The position numbers and the translations under genes are program-made. The notes below the pieces were generated by a model that saw only the letters and a list, made by a program, of their open reading frames with translations, did not search any database and was not told the origin of the DNA. From a virus, in the IMG/VR virus record IMGVR_UViG_3300034101_001224, positions 1-37,166 of that record: a stretch of DNA of 37,166 bases. The stretch is one strand, 5' to 3'. Below are positions 1 to 5,843 of the stretch, piece after piece (position 1 is the first letter of the stretch; each line of letters starts with the position of its first letter).

Positions 1-496
1 GCTTACCAGTGACGAATTGTGCGAATTGCTCTGCCAGTTGTTGCAGGTGTGTGGCCGTTGCCTGTTGCTCTACAATCTTGGTAGGCTCCCGGCGTAGGAC
101 TTGGCGTTTGTCCATGATGGTATTGAAGGCTGTGGTCAGATCGCGCATCTTGGCAGGAACGATACGCTCTTTGCCTGTGCGGGGGTCAATAACTGTCTCA
201 CCATTGACGATCCTGTCAGTTACACCATCAATCGCTAATTCCAATGCCTTGGTTAGCTTGACGTCCATCTTGTCACTCGCCTCTTCCCGGCGGTTCTTGA
301 TCTTCTCTTCCCACCACTTGCTCTTGCGCCAGTCTTGTAGGGTATAGTAGGAGATACCTAACTCGCGGGAAACCTGCATAAGGTTGCCACAGGACAGGAA
401 GATATCAACACCTTTTGTTTTAATCTCGTCGTCCCAGCCACCTGCTCGGCTAGCTTTAGGTTTCTTACTCTGAGCGACGTATCTATACGTAGTCAT
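1..496 (-). CDS. terS: Terminase small subunit, 5' part (runs off left edge)
   Basis: Only the first 165 codons are visible; the frame is open to the window edge. The ATG at 496 has GGAG eight bases upstream. Residues about 36-60 contain a helix-turn-helix (GNLMQVSRELGISYYTLQDW), followed by a basic, Trp-rich stretch (KSKWWEEKIKNRR). This is the usual N-terminal DNA-recognition arrangement of phage small terminases. The family binds the packaging site and hands DNA to the large terminase. The gene reads leftward, away from the early genes, so it should be at the head of the late operon driven by the promoter at 540-568. The large terminase would follow beyond the left edge. The assignment rests on the motif and on position; I could not run a profile search. 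Confidence 0.75.
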   Translation of the reverse strand, partial: MTTYRYVAQSKKPKASRAGGWDDEIKTKGVDIFLSCGNLMQVSRELGISYYTLQDWRKSKWWEEKIKNRREEASDKMDVKLTKALELAIDGVTDRIVNGETVIDPRTGKERIVPAKMRDLTTAFNTIMDKRQVLRREPTKIVEQQATATHLQQLAEQFAQFVTGK

Positions 497-539
497 CTAT
501 AAATCTCCAAGTTAAAATTAAATTACCATTTATACTACT

Positions 540-568
540 ATTATACCATACTTTTAATGATTTGTCAA
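540..568 (-). promoter_or_regulatory. Leftward sigma70 promoter with extended -10 (late/terminase)
   Basis: On the minus strand the -35 TTGACA (568-563) is separated by exactly 17 bases from the -10 TATAAT (545-540). TG stands one base before the -10 (TATGGTATAAT), which is an extended -10. It lies about 45 bases upstream of the small terminase ATG. This is a textbook match to the bacterial housekeeping promoter. It would launch transcription of the terminase and, if the map is circular, of the whole late operon. Confidence 0.85.
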
Positions 569-670
569 GGGGCAAAGCCCTGTGGACCTAGTTTTTGAAG
601 GAAACTGATTGTTTTAAGCAGCAGTAGTATTATTCTAAACAGGAGAAGTATTAATCAATAAAAAGGCCTA

Positions 671-699
671 TTGACTTTTAAACAGAAGTATGTTATAAT
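671..699 (+). promoter_or_regulatory. Rightward sigma70 promoter with extended -10 (early)
   Basis: TTGACT (671-676), a 17-base spacer and TATAAT (694-699), with TG at 691-692 giving an extended -10. It is oriented toward the early genes. Transcripts would have a leader of nearly 800 bases before the first credible ORF at 1491, crossing the A/T tract and the hairpins at 1418-1465. Confidence 0.8.
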
Positions 700-863
700 A
701 TATATTGTATTTATATATAGTATTATTATATTATATTATTATAGTATTTATTATATATATATATATAGGTTTTATATATTATTATATTATAGTTATTATA
801 TATTAGGTTTTATTATTATTATATTATATAGGTTTTTATTATATATTAATATATATATATATA
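694..863. repeat. Almost pure A/T low-complexity tract
   Basis: About 170 bases made of TATAT, TATTAT and TTATTATT runs, with only isolated G residues and essentially no C. TAGGTTTT recurs at about 766, 804 and 829 inside it, giving imperfect repeats. It starts inside the -10 element of the early promoter and contains many overlapping TATAAT-like hexamers. Such a tract would melt easily, so it could serve as an unwinding element or as an unstructured leader. A shorter similar tract follows the promoter at 14319-14347. Confidence 0.7.
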
Positions 864-1041
864 AGGGTGCCCATTAAAAGCTTCACCGTGGCACCAGTGG
901 GTGGTTCATTCACTGTGTTCATTTCACCAAGCGCGGTAGCGCTGCCGGGTATTTGTCAAGAGTACGTCTAAAACAAACAGAAACCCACCTACAATCAATT
1001 AATCCTCTGTCAGGAATACCAACATAGCCTGAAATATAAAT

Positions 1042-1059
1042 AATCGCTTAAATCGCTTA
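1042..1059. repeat. Tandem 9-mer AATCGCTTA x2
   Basis: AATCGCTTA occurs twice head to tail with no spacer. It lies within the non-coding control region and is a possible protein-binding repeat. Confidence 0.5.
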
Positions 1060-1210
1060 AAAACCACCTCTATGGAGAAATCCCTGTATTTATGCCGCTT
1101 AGAAGGTCAAAAAAGGGAAAAAGTCAAAAGTTACTAGAATTATGTCAGTGTGCATCACCCACTTTCCTTGGGGGCCCAAGTTTCCCCCCCACCCCCTTCA
1201 AAGTGTATCC

Positions 1211-1240
1211 ATCTCCTGTGATCTCCTGCGATCTACTGCC
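1211..1240. repeat. Three in-phase 10-bp direct repeats
   Basis: Three consecutive decamers of the form ATCTMCTGYS (1211-1220, 1221-1230, 1231-1240) repeat at one helical turn. This is iteron-like spacing, so a protein could bind all copies on one DNA face. The copies differ at one to three positions. Confidence 0.5.
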
Positions 1241-1417
1241 AAGTCTTATATAAGAGTATGCTTATATTCACATGGTATGTCTATCAAAGGGTTGTCTCCT
1301 CTAACACACTTAGGGGCAGTCTGTCAAATGTGGGTGTTGTATCCATGCAACAAAGGGGGGCTTGACAAGGGGTGCCGGACTATGAGAGAATCGGGGTGTT
1401 GTAAAGATGTAGTAGTG

Positions 1418-1450
1418 CTTCAGTACCTTAAACGGTTAAGGTTACTGAAG
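1418..1450 (+). promoter_or_regulatory. Long hairpin containing CCTTAAACGGTTAAGG
   Basis: CTTCAGTA (1418-1425) plus CCTTAA (1426-1431), the loop ACGG (1432-1435), then TTAAGG (1436-1441), one bulged T and TACTGAAG (1443-1450). This gives a 14-bp stem with a single bulge. It lies 40 bases upstream of the ATG at 1491, in what would be the leader RNA. The CCTTAA/TTAAGG core recurs before two other early genes. It could be an RNA regulatory element or a duplex operator. Confidence 0.7.
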
Positions 1451-1465
1451 GGCGCGAGGTGCGCC
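1451..1465 (+). promoter_or_regulatory. Second leader hairpin GGCGC-GAGGT-GCGCC
   Basis: A perfect 5-bp GC stem with a 5-base loop, directly abutting the longer hairpin at 1418-1450. A short U-poor stretch follows, then the ribosome binding site GAGGAG at 1475-1480. The loop itself (GAGGT) resembles a Shine-Dalgarno sequence. There is no clear T-run, so it is not a standard terminator. Confidence 0.5.
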
Positions 1466-1490
1466 AACCTTTTAGAGGAGATTTGCAAGC

Positions 1491-2201
1491 ATGAAAGCTA
1501 AGACTAAACCCGCCGCTGTTATATCCTTTCCTGCCGCCACGGTCGTTGGCGACGTTGAGCAGGTTGTGCGGTCAAGCACTGACGCACGTACGGGTATCAA
1601 GACAGAGACCATCGCCCGCGAAGAGACCCTTGCCTACGTCAAGGACGACCAAACCCGCATAGCCGTACTGTCTGGTGCCAGTGAGGCAAGCAAGTCACTG
1701 TGCGCGGTATGCCTGTCCATTGTGGCCGATGTTATCAACGACACTCCCCATATTGCCAACATGGCGCAAGATGCCAAGGCATGGAAGGGTGCCTTTGCCA
1801 AGGTGGAAGAACAGTACTTCGCCAACGGCACTAACCAGATGTGGCAGACCGTCAAGAGCACGGTTAAGGCATGGCTTGCCAAAGATCAACAGGCATTGAC
1901 GGGCGACCGCGTAGTCATGACGACTGACGGCCAGTTGAATAGCCTTCGTTACCTGAAGTCACTTACTCCCAAGGCCGAGCGAGTCGCACTGACCCCAGCG
2001 GAGAAGATTGCCGAAATCCTTGCTGCCGATGATGTAGTAGCCGATCAGGTACTGGCTGATGTGCTCAAGCATGAAGCACTCAAGCTTGACACAATGATTG
2101 AAGCCGTTATCTACCGCTTCGGGGAAGAGGGAGTGCGCGAATATCTGGCGCACCGTATCAAGGCGGAGCGTGTCAAGCGCAGCCTGAAGATCGCCGCCTA
2201 A
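1491..2201 (+). CDS. Hypothetical early protein, 236 aa
   Basis: First credible gene of the rightward early region. Its ATG is preceded by GAGGAG ten bases upstream, and the gene is closed by a strong terminator at 2220-2245, so it may be its own unit. The protein is alanine- and lysine-rich, helical and soluble, with no signal peptide or membrane segment. The C-terminal half looks like packed helices (EKIAEILAADDVVADQVLAD) and ends in a basic tail (KAERVKRSLKIAA). Codon use is visibly GC-richer than that of later genes. I do not recognise the family. Position and isolation suggest an abundant, immediately early protein, possibly host-interacting or DNA-binding; that is inference. Confidence 0.8.
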   Translation: MKAKTKPAAVISFPAATVVGDVEQVVRSSTDARTGIKTETIAREETLAYVKDDQTRIAVLSGASEASKSLCAVCLSIVADVINDTPHIANMAQDAKAWKGAFAKVEEQYFANGTNQMWQTVKSTVKAWLAKDQQALTGDRVVMTTDGQLNSLRYLKSLTPKAERVALTPAEKIAEILAADDVVADQVLADVLKHEALKLDTMIEAVIYRFGEEGVREYLAHRIKAERVKRSLKIAA

Positions 2202-2219
2202 CCCATGGCGCAGCACGTA

Positions 2220-2245
2220 ACCCCAGCGAAAGCTGGGGTTTTTTT
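2220..2245 (+). terminator. Rho-independent terminator
   Basis: CCCCAGC (2221-2227), GAAA tetraloop, GCTGGGG (2232-2238), then seven T residues. It lies 19 bases after the stop of the 236-aa gene and would insulate that gene from the next. Confidence 0.9.
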
Positions 2246-2272
2246 CGTCCCTTGTTTTTAAGACCTATCAAA

Positions 2273-2288
2273 CCTTAATCGGTTAAGG
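2273..2288 (+). promoter_or_regulatory. CCTTAA-TCGG-TTAAGG hairpin/operator
   Basis: Six-base-pair stem with a TCGG loop, 25 bases before the start at 2314. Its last two bases are also the first two of a GGTCGGTCAT copy (2287-2296), so the two repeat families abut here. Confidence 0.65.
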
Positions 2289-2296
2289 TCGGTCAT
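2287..2296 (+). repeat. GGWCGGTCAT decamer, copy 1 (T form)
   Basis: GGTCGGTCAT in the intergenic leader of the 63-aa gene. This is the only copy that is clearly outside any reading frame. Confidence 0.75.
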
Positions 2297-2313
2297 TCTG
2301 AATGGAGCGCGCC

Positions 2314-2505
2314 ATGCTTAAATCATCTTTGAATCACAAGGTTACTCGGAAGCCCGCTACAATGATTCGGGTAGTCTGGTGGAATCAATCAGTTGGCGAT
2401 GTTGTCAAGCATTACAAAGCCAAAGGGTTACAGGATTGTGCTCTGATGCGTGGTTTTATTGTAAAGAACTGGCAAGTCGTGCCACCTGTGGCCTACAGCA
2501 AATGA
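2314..2505 (+). CDS. Hypothetical small basic protein, 63 aa
   Basis: I chose the ATG at 2314 rather than the in-frame ATG at 2302 because GGAG (2304-2307) sits six bases before it; the upstream ATG has no ribosome binding site. The protein is small and basic (starting MLKSSLNHKVTRK) with a WWNQS segment and no membrane helix. Family not recognised. Its stop overlaps the next small ORF. Confidence 0.6.
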   Translation: MLKSSLNHKVTRKPATMIRVVWWNQSVGDVVKHYKAKGLQDCALMRGFIVKNWQVVPPVAYSK

Positions 2506-2624
2506 GGTCGGTCATGCGTGCCTATGAATCAATGATGCTGTGGTTCATAGCTTTGCTGTTCAGTATCCTGATATCAATTGATGTTGGGAGTCTTGTTGTT
2601 AATTTCACTTCATGGGGTAAATAA
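2502..2624 (+). CDS. Small single-pass membrane protein, 40 aa
   Basis: ATG at 2502 overlaps the previous stop (ATGA). A second in-frame ATG at 2514 has GAGG about seven bases upstream and may be the true start, giving 36 aa. A hydrophobic span (LWFIALLFSILISIDVGSLV) would cross the membrane once. A GGTCGGTCAT copy ends exactly in the second ATG. Function unknown; small early membrane proteins of phages often alter host envelope or superinfection, but nothing here shows that. Confidence 0.55.
   Translation: MRSVMRAYESMMLWFIALLFSILISIDVGSLVVNFTSWGK
2506..2515 (+). repeat. GGWCGGTCAT decamer, copy 2 (T form)
   Basis: GAGGTCGGTCATG: the copy runs from a Shine-Dalgarno-like GAGG into the ATG at 2514. 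Confidence 0.75.
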
Positions 2625-2836
2625 TGGAAGAAACCCTTAAAATCAAGCCAATCGTGCAATACTTGCCCAGTAATTTCAATGTAATCAAGAAAGGGAAGCG
2701 TGCTTACATCTTCCCTATTGACCATCCGAGCGAGTTGGTCAGTAATAACACAATGGTTATGACTAGTCCTGTTGTTGAGGTAGGTGCAACCTACTTCGAG
2801 ACTGAAAATACCCTTTATTTTATGGAAGGAGCCTGA
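2624..2836 (+). CDS. Hypothetical protein, 70 aa
   Basis: The ATG overlaps the preceding TAA (TAATG), with GGGG about nine bases upstream, so translation is probably coupled. Beta-rich small protein without cysteines or a membrane segment. Hydrophobic strands alternate with a charged N-terminus (MEETLKIKPIVQY). Family not recognised. It is followed one base later by the next gene. Confidence 0.6.
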   Translation: MEETLKIKPIVQYLPSNFNVIKKGKRAYIFPIDHPSELVSNNTMVMTSPVVEVGATYFETENTLYFMEGA

Positions 2837-2837
2837 A

Positions 2838-3107
2838 ATGGAACTATCTACCGAACAAATGATTGAGGTAATGCAGGCCTACCTTGATGGGGAAGATATT
2901 GAAATCCGTCTTCCTCAAGGGAACTGGATTCAAGTGTACGGCCCTAGCTGGAACTGGGATAACAATGATTATCGGGTAAAAGCAAAACCCAAGAAACTGT
3001 ATGCTTTTGTGGAGTCTCGTGGTAGAGTCATTCACAAAATTGATACAGATTCACCGGGGATTGCCTTCAAACGTGCCGAACAATTCGATATTACTTTTGA
3101 GGAGTAA
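2838..3107 (+). CDS. Conserved phage-type hypothetical protein, 89 aa
   Basis: I chose the ATG at 2838 because GGAG (2827-2830) precedes it and it follows the previous stop by one base; an upstream in-frame ATG at 2784 would overlap the neighbour by 53 bases. The segment PSWNWDNNDYRVKAKPKKLY is a pattern I associate with small proteins found in many tailed phages. An acidic N-terminal helix (MELSTEQMIEVMQAYLDGED) precedes it. Cytosolic; role unknown. Confidence 0.7.
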   Translation: MELSTEQMIEVMQAYLDGEDIEIRLPQGNWIQVYGPSWNWDNNDYRVKAKPKKLYAFVESRGRVIHKIDTDSPGIAFKRAEQFDITFEE

Positions 3108-3109
3108 TC

Positions 3110-3256
3110 ATGCTATATAATCAACAATGGCAACAAGTCAAGATCGGACATGGGCAACAAGTGCCTGTATGGGTACGGGAGAAGCTGGAACCATTGCCAC
3201 ACAATGGTCATCCATACTTCCGGCTTGACCAACGTGCCAAGTTCAAGGTAAAATAG
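3110..3256 (+). CDS. Small hypothetical protein, 48 aa
   Basis: ATG at 3110 with GGAG at 3101-3104, two bases after the previous stop; stop TAG at 3254-3256. The protein begins MLYNQQWQQVKIG and ends in a basic tail (RAKFKVK). The spacing, ribosome binding site and same-strand packing with its neighbours support it being real. Family not recognised. Confidence 0.55.
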   Translation: MLYNQQWQQVKIGHGQQVPVWVREKLEPLPHNGHPYFRLDQRAKFKVK

Positions 3257-3292
3257 GCCATAGCCTCATGCCTCTAGCAATGGAGGCATCGG

Positions 3293-3318
3293 GATATATC
3301 CTAATGGTTAGGTATATC
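3293..3318 (+). promoter_or_regulatory. GATATA-(T)-CCTAA / TTAGG-TATATC hairpin
   Basis: An 11-bp palindromic stem with one bulged T and a 3-base TGG loop, 25 bases before the ATG at 3344. The core CCTAA-TGG-TTAGG is a variant of the CCTTAA-N4-TTAAGG elements nearby. An ATGCCTC/GAGGCAT stem (about 3269-3290) lies just upstream without a T-run. Confidence 0.6.
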
Positions 3319-3343
3319 ATTAACTTCTATAGAAAGTAATACA

Positions 3344-3910
3344 ATGAAAAAGATCATTACGCTCCTCGCTGCATCCATGCTGTCTGTTTCTGCCTTTGCT
3401 GGTGGTTCCTTCCTTGGTGATACTACTACGGCCACGGCTATTGCCAACCCCATTGCCAATGCTACTTCTGTGAGCAATGCAACTGCGGTCGGTCATGCCT
3501 CAGCCGTCGTTGGTGTCGTCACCAATCAAGATCAAGTCCAAGGTCAGCTCCAAGGCCAGCAACAAGGCCAAAGCCAAACCAGCAAGCAAGCCAACACACA
3601 ATCCATGACTTATAATGAGTCATCGAATGTGCATTACAGTGGTAAATACACTGTCAAGACCAATGCTGCCGTGTTTGCACCCAATGCCTATGCTTCCAGT
3701 CCTTGTCGTATTGGCCTCAGCGCAGGTGTTAGCGTTGTAGGTCTGGGTCTGAGTGGTGGTGGTTCCGTTGAAGATGAGGGTTGTACCATGCGTGAGAATG
3801 CGCGTATCCTCAATTCTCTTGGTGCCAACGAGGCCGCCTTGCTGCTGATGTGCTCGGATGCTAATGTTGCTCGTGTGCTCAGTATCTGCCCACAACCTGC
3901 TGCTGAATAA
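3344..3910 (+). CDS. Exported low-complexity protein, 188 aa
   Basis: Residues 1-19 are a clear Sec signal peptide: positive N-terminus MKKI, hydrophobic core, and a cleavage site after SAFA. The mature part has an Ala/Thr/Asn stretch of repeated ATA/AN units, a Gln-Gly-rich patch (QVQGQLQGQQQGQSQ), then a compact C-terminal region with four cysteines, a Gly/Ser run and CTMREN. Two disulfides in the periplasm are plausible. The C-terminal pattern resembles a phage family of periplasmic proteins of unknown function. It lies alone between two leader hairpins, so expression may be separately controlled. It could be a periplasmic exclusion or envelope-modifying factor; a virion role is also possible. 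Confidence 0.75.
   Translation: MKKIITLLAASMLSVSAFAGGSFLGDTTTATAIANPIANATSVSNATAVGHASAVVGVVTNQDQVQGQLQGQQQGQSQTSKQANTQSMTYNESSNVHYSGKYTVKTNAAVFAPNAYASSPCRIGLSAGVSVVGLGLSGGGSVEDEGCTMRENARILNSLGANEAALLLMCSDANVARVLSICPQPAAE
3487..3496 (+). repeat. GGWCGGTCAT decamer, copy 3 (T form)
   Basis: Inside the exported-protein gene; read as (G)GTC-GGT-CAT, encoding VGH. Confidence 0.7.
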
Positions 3911-3924
3911 GTAATAAATCCAAG

Positions 3925-3951
3925 CGGCCTCTTAGTTGAGGCTGCTTCAGT
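3925..3951 (+). terminator. Possible terminator hairpin
   Basis: AAGCGGCCTC, a TTAGTT loop and GAGGCTGCTT form a 10-bp stem with one G-T wobble, soon after the stop of the exported-protein gene. The downstream tract (CAGTTTATTG) is only weakly T-rich, so termination may be partial. Confidence 0.5.
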
Positions 3952-3964
3952 TTATTGCTTATAA

Positions 3965-3980
3965 CCTTAAACGGTTAAGG
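3965..3980 (+). promoter_or_regulatory. CCTTAAACGGTTAAGG hairpin overlapping a ribosome binding site
   Basis: Identical to the core at 1426-1441. Here the 3' arm (TTAAGG) continues as AAGGAG, the Shine-Dalgarno of the gene at 3988. Folding would hide part of the ribosome binding site, so this is a candidate translational operator. Confidence 0.65.
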
Positions 3981-3987
3981 AGTTATT

Positions 3988-4209
3988 ATGAAATGGGACT
4001 GGACTAAGGTTCTACTCATCTGTGGTTTGGTTGGTACTTGTGCTATTGCTTACTACCATGTACAAGGGATCAAACGTGAGGTAGTATGCCCATTAGGGCA
4101 GGATAAGTTGGTAACTGTCATTGTTGAAAAGAACAAAGTTACCTGTGTCTACACTAAAGAGCCATTAGGCTTACGGCGGAAATACACAAGGGAAATGTGG
4201 AATGAGTAA
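3988..4209 (+). CDS. Small membrane-anchored protein, 73 aa
   Basis: ATG at 3988 follows AAGGAG by seven bases, and that site is embedded in a hairpin. An N-terminal membrane segment (VLLICGLVGTCAIAYYHV) is followed by a basic, cytoplasmic- or periplasmic-facing tail with two cysteines. The small size and single anchor fit an early phage envelope protein; function unknown. The next gene starts eight bases before this one ends, implying coupling. Confidence 0.65.
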   Translation: MKWDWTKVLLICGLVGTCAIAYYHVQGIKREVVCPLGQDKLVTVIVEKNKVTCVYTKEPLGLRRKYTREMWNE

Positions 4210-4510
4210 GACCCGCTATTACATCATAGCCAAGTGCTATAATAAGCGCGGTGTGCTGATTGGTATGGGTACTAATGACTATAAGAAGTCACATCCATTA
4301 CAGGCATACTTCGCTAAAAGGGTCGGTCATCCTGAGCGTATCTTCCTTCATGCTGAAATTGCTGCTATACTAGCGGCTAGAAGTACCAAGATTCATGAAA
4401 TTCAGGTTGAACGTTATGACGCGGACGGACAACCAGTCTTAGCAAAACCGTGTCCAATATGTGCAGAGGCTATTAAGGCCTTTGGTATCAAGAAAGTGAG
4501 CTATACATGA
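4202..4510 (+). CDS. Cytidine/dCMP deaminase-fold protein, 102 aa
   Basis: Carries the zinc-deaminase signature: His50-Ala-Glu52 (LHAEIAAI) and Pro83-Cys84-Pro-Ile-Cys87 (KPCPICAEA). His50, Cys84 and Cys87 would hold the zinc, and Glu52 would be the proton shuttle. Members deaminate cytosine-containing nucleosides, nucleotides or other bases. At 102 aa it is a minimal fold. Possible role: making dUMP for the ThyX encoded at 21206. The substrate cannot be told from sequence, and phage deaminases of this type sit in varied contexts, including next to modification genes like those downstream. It overlaps both neighbours by a few bases and contains a GGTCGGTCAT copy. Confidence 0.75.
   Translation: MSKTRYYIIAKCYNKRGVLIGMGTNDYKKSHPLQAYFAKRVGHPERIFLHAEIAAILAARSTKIHEIQVERYDADGQPVLAKPCPICAEAIKAFGIKKVSYT
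4321..4330 (+). repeat. GGWCGGTCAT decamer, copy 4 (T form)
   Basis: Inside the deaminase-fold gene, encoding VGH at residues 41-43. Confidence 0.7.
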
Positions 4511-4851
4511 TTAAAGAATCAATTAAGTTATATGATGAACCTGTACCTATGTATTTACAATCCACCTCCCATAGTTGTACCACACAAGAGGAAGTGCTGA
4601 CGGCTATCAATGAGGCCAAAATGGTTGTACGTATTGGTGATAGGTTCCGTTACAAACACAATCCTACCAATGTTATGAAAATCATTGGCTTCGAGGAAAA
4701 TCCGGCCAAAGTCTGCTTTTATAAGGGTGAGGTAGCCCCTATTATCATGCAGAATGAGCGATCAAAGGCCGAGAATAAATATTCTTTGGGTGAGTTGTTT
4801 GATTCTTATATGGAACCGATGGATGGCGAGGAGATTGTAACATCATGCTAA
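4507..4851 (+). CDS. Hypothetical protein, 114 aa
   Basis: Start overlaps the deaminase stop (ATGA), implying coupled translation. Soluble mixed alpha/beta protein without obvious motifs. The central GDRFRYKHNPTNVMKIIGFE resembles a small beta-barrel-like strand pattern seen in uncharacterised phage proteins, but I cannot name the family. The next small ORF starts seven bases before this one ends. Confidence 0.65.
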   Translation: MIKESIKLYDEPVPMYLQSTSHSCTTQEEVLTAINEAKMVVRIGDRFRYKHNPTNVMKIIGFEENPAKVCFYKGEVAPIIMQNERSKAENKYSLGELFDSYMEPMDGEEIVTSC

Positions 4852-5018
4852 AAGTAATCGCAGGTAAGCGTAAGCAGTTTTATGACATCTTTACTGGTGA
4901 CGGTTGGAAAAACTGGAGCAGGTATGTCATGAAACAAGACAAACTGTGTTATCTGGCTGGTAACAAGCTGTCAGCCGTTGAACTTAAGGAGGTCGGTCAT
5001 GTTCTTAATCACGCCTGA
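4845..5018 (+). CDS. Small basic hypothetical protein, 57 aa
   Basis: ATG at 4845 (TCATCATGC) overlaps the upstream gene; stop TGA at 5016-5018. Lys/Tyr/Trp-rich, starting MLKVIAGKRKQFYDIF. The ribosome binding site is GAGGAG at about 4828-4833. Family not recognised. The overlap with the next start (4999) is 20 bases. Confidence 0.5.
   Translation: MLKVIAGKRKQFYDIFTGDGWKNWSRYVMKQDKLCYLAGNKLSAVELKEVGHVLNHA
4991..5000 (+). repeat. GGWCGGTCAT decamer, copy 5 (T form)
   Basis: AAGGAGGTCGGTCATG: follows a strong Shine-Dalgarno and ends in the ATG at 4999, the same arrangement as copy 2. Confidence 0.75.
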
Positions 5019-5232
5019 TCCACTTGAAACCAACATCACAGCAGACAATACCCGTTTTTGTATGTCTGATGATCCTGATTTAGTGTATGCCTATCTAAAA
5101 GAACTGGCACACGCATCAAATAATGGTATGTTCTTTGTCTGGTCTGTGGGCCAGAAAATCAAGGTCAAGAGTAGTATTGAGATTGTCCAGAAATATGCAG
5201 TCAATAACAAAGGTGAGGTACTGCCAGCATGA
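4999..5232 (+). CDS. Hypothetical protein, 77 aa
   Basis: I chose the ATG at 4999 because AAGGAGG (4985-4991) lies seven bases upstream; an in-frame TTG at 4978 has no such site. Acidic, cytosolic, beginning MFLITPDPLETNITAD. No recognised motif. It overlaps the amidotransferase gene by four bases (ATGA), so it may be translated with the modification block and could be its first member. Confidence 0.65.
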   Translation: MFLITPDPLETNITADNTRFCMSDDPDLVYAYLKELAHASNNGMFFVWSVGQKIKVKSSIEIVQKYAVNNKGEVLPA

Positions 5233-5843
5233 TCCTCTATTCAGCTTCCAAACGTGAATTACGCGACCCTTTCGGTCTGTTTGATGCAGTTGAGTATATT
5301 GAACATCCTGAAAATCTTACATCCGGGGCTTTGATTCTGTGGGGTGGTGAGGATATTGGTACAAGCCTGTATGGTGAGGCACCTAACAGCTTTTGTATGG
5401 GCTTTAAGCCTAGTATGCGTGATTATCGTGAATTACATCTGCTAGGACAGGCCAAAAAGCATGGGCTACCTGTTATCGGTATCTGTCGGGGTGCTCAATT
5501 GATGTGTGTCAAGGCCGGTGGTAAGCTGGCACAGCATATTAGTGGACATGGGCATTCTCATCGTGTTACACTTCATGATGAGGGTGGGGTAGAAATTACC
5601 TGTAATTCCTCACATCACCAGATGATGCTGCCAGACTCAACTGCCAAAATCCTTGCAACTGCCGGGCCTACTACAGGCTTCGGGGCACATGATGTACAGT
5701 ATGAGCATGATCGTGTCAATGAGGTTATATATTTCCCAACCTTAAACGGTTTAGGTATTCAAGCCCACCCAGAGTGGGATGATTGCTCTGCTGAGTTTAT
5801 TTCTTATTGTCGTCGTAAAATCAAGGAGTATCTGCATGTTTAA
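5229..5843 (+). CDS. Class I glutamine amidotransferase (peptidase C26/PuuD-like), 204 aa
   Basis: Catalytic triad visible: the nucleophile Cys86 in the elbow GICRG, and His180 and Glu182 in AHPE near the C-terminus. An oxyanion-type GGEDIG loop is near residue 40. The family either hydrolyses gamma-glutamyl bonds (PuuD-like) or releases ammonia from glutamine for a partner enzyme. Length fits a single GATase-I domain. It opens a block of overlapping genes that also encodes two amidoligases, a class II amidotransferase and an ATP-grasp ligase, so it may trim or recycle a gamma-glutamyl product. A CCTTAAACGGTTTAGG near-palindrome lies inside the gene at 5740-5755. Confidence 0.85.
   Translation: MILYSASKRELRDPFGLFDAVEYIEHPENLTSGALILWGGEDIGTSLYGEAPNSFCMGFKPSMRDYRELHLLGQAKKHGLPVIGICRGAQLMCVKAGGKLAQHISGHGHSHRVTLHDEGGVEITCNSSHHQMMLPDSTAKILATAGPTTGFGAHDVQYEHDRVNEVIYFPTLNGLGIQAHPEWDDCSAEFISYCRRKIKEYLHV

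Larger units (their letters stand above)
497..1490. other. Divergent non-coding control region
   Basis: About 1 kb between the leftward terminase and the rightward early genes, with no convincing gene. It holds two opposed sigma70 promoters (540-568 and 671-699), an A/T tract (about 694-863), an inverted repeat GGTGCC/GGCACC around 867-896, a tandem 9-mer AATCGCTTA (1042-1059), a CTTGGG-GG-CCCAAG palindrome (1167-1180) followed by a C-rich run (1184-1196), three in-phase 10-mers (1211-1240) and two hairpins just before the first gene (1418-1465). Open frames at 671-877 and 1142-1501 have no ribosome binding site and low-complexity or structure-driven sequence, so I treat them as non-coding. 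The combination resembles an origin or a master regulatory region, but no function is proven. Confidence 0.7.

Noticed and set aside
9-347. 112-codon plus-strand frame at the left edge
   Set aside because: Antisense shadow of the small terminase, which has a helix-turn-helix and a proper ribosome binding site.
671-877. 68-codon Ile/Tyr-rich open frame in the A/T tract
   Set aside because: Begins at the -35 element of a promoter, has no ribosome binding site, and its peptide is a direct translation of TATTAT repeats.
1362-1390. TTGACA at 1362-1367 as a further promoter
   Set aside because: No acceptable -10 at 16-18 bases; the nearest TATGAG is only 13 bases away.
1142-1501. 119-codon open frame before the first early gene
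   Set aside because: No ribosome binding site. It runs through the C-rich run, direct repeats and two hairpins and overlaps the well-supported start at 1491; the composition is not protein-like.
5740-5755. CCTTAAACGGTTTAGG inside the class I amidotransferase gene
   Set aside because: In coding sequence (TLNGLG), one arm mismatched and no start codon nearby, so it is probably chance similarity to the early hairpins.
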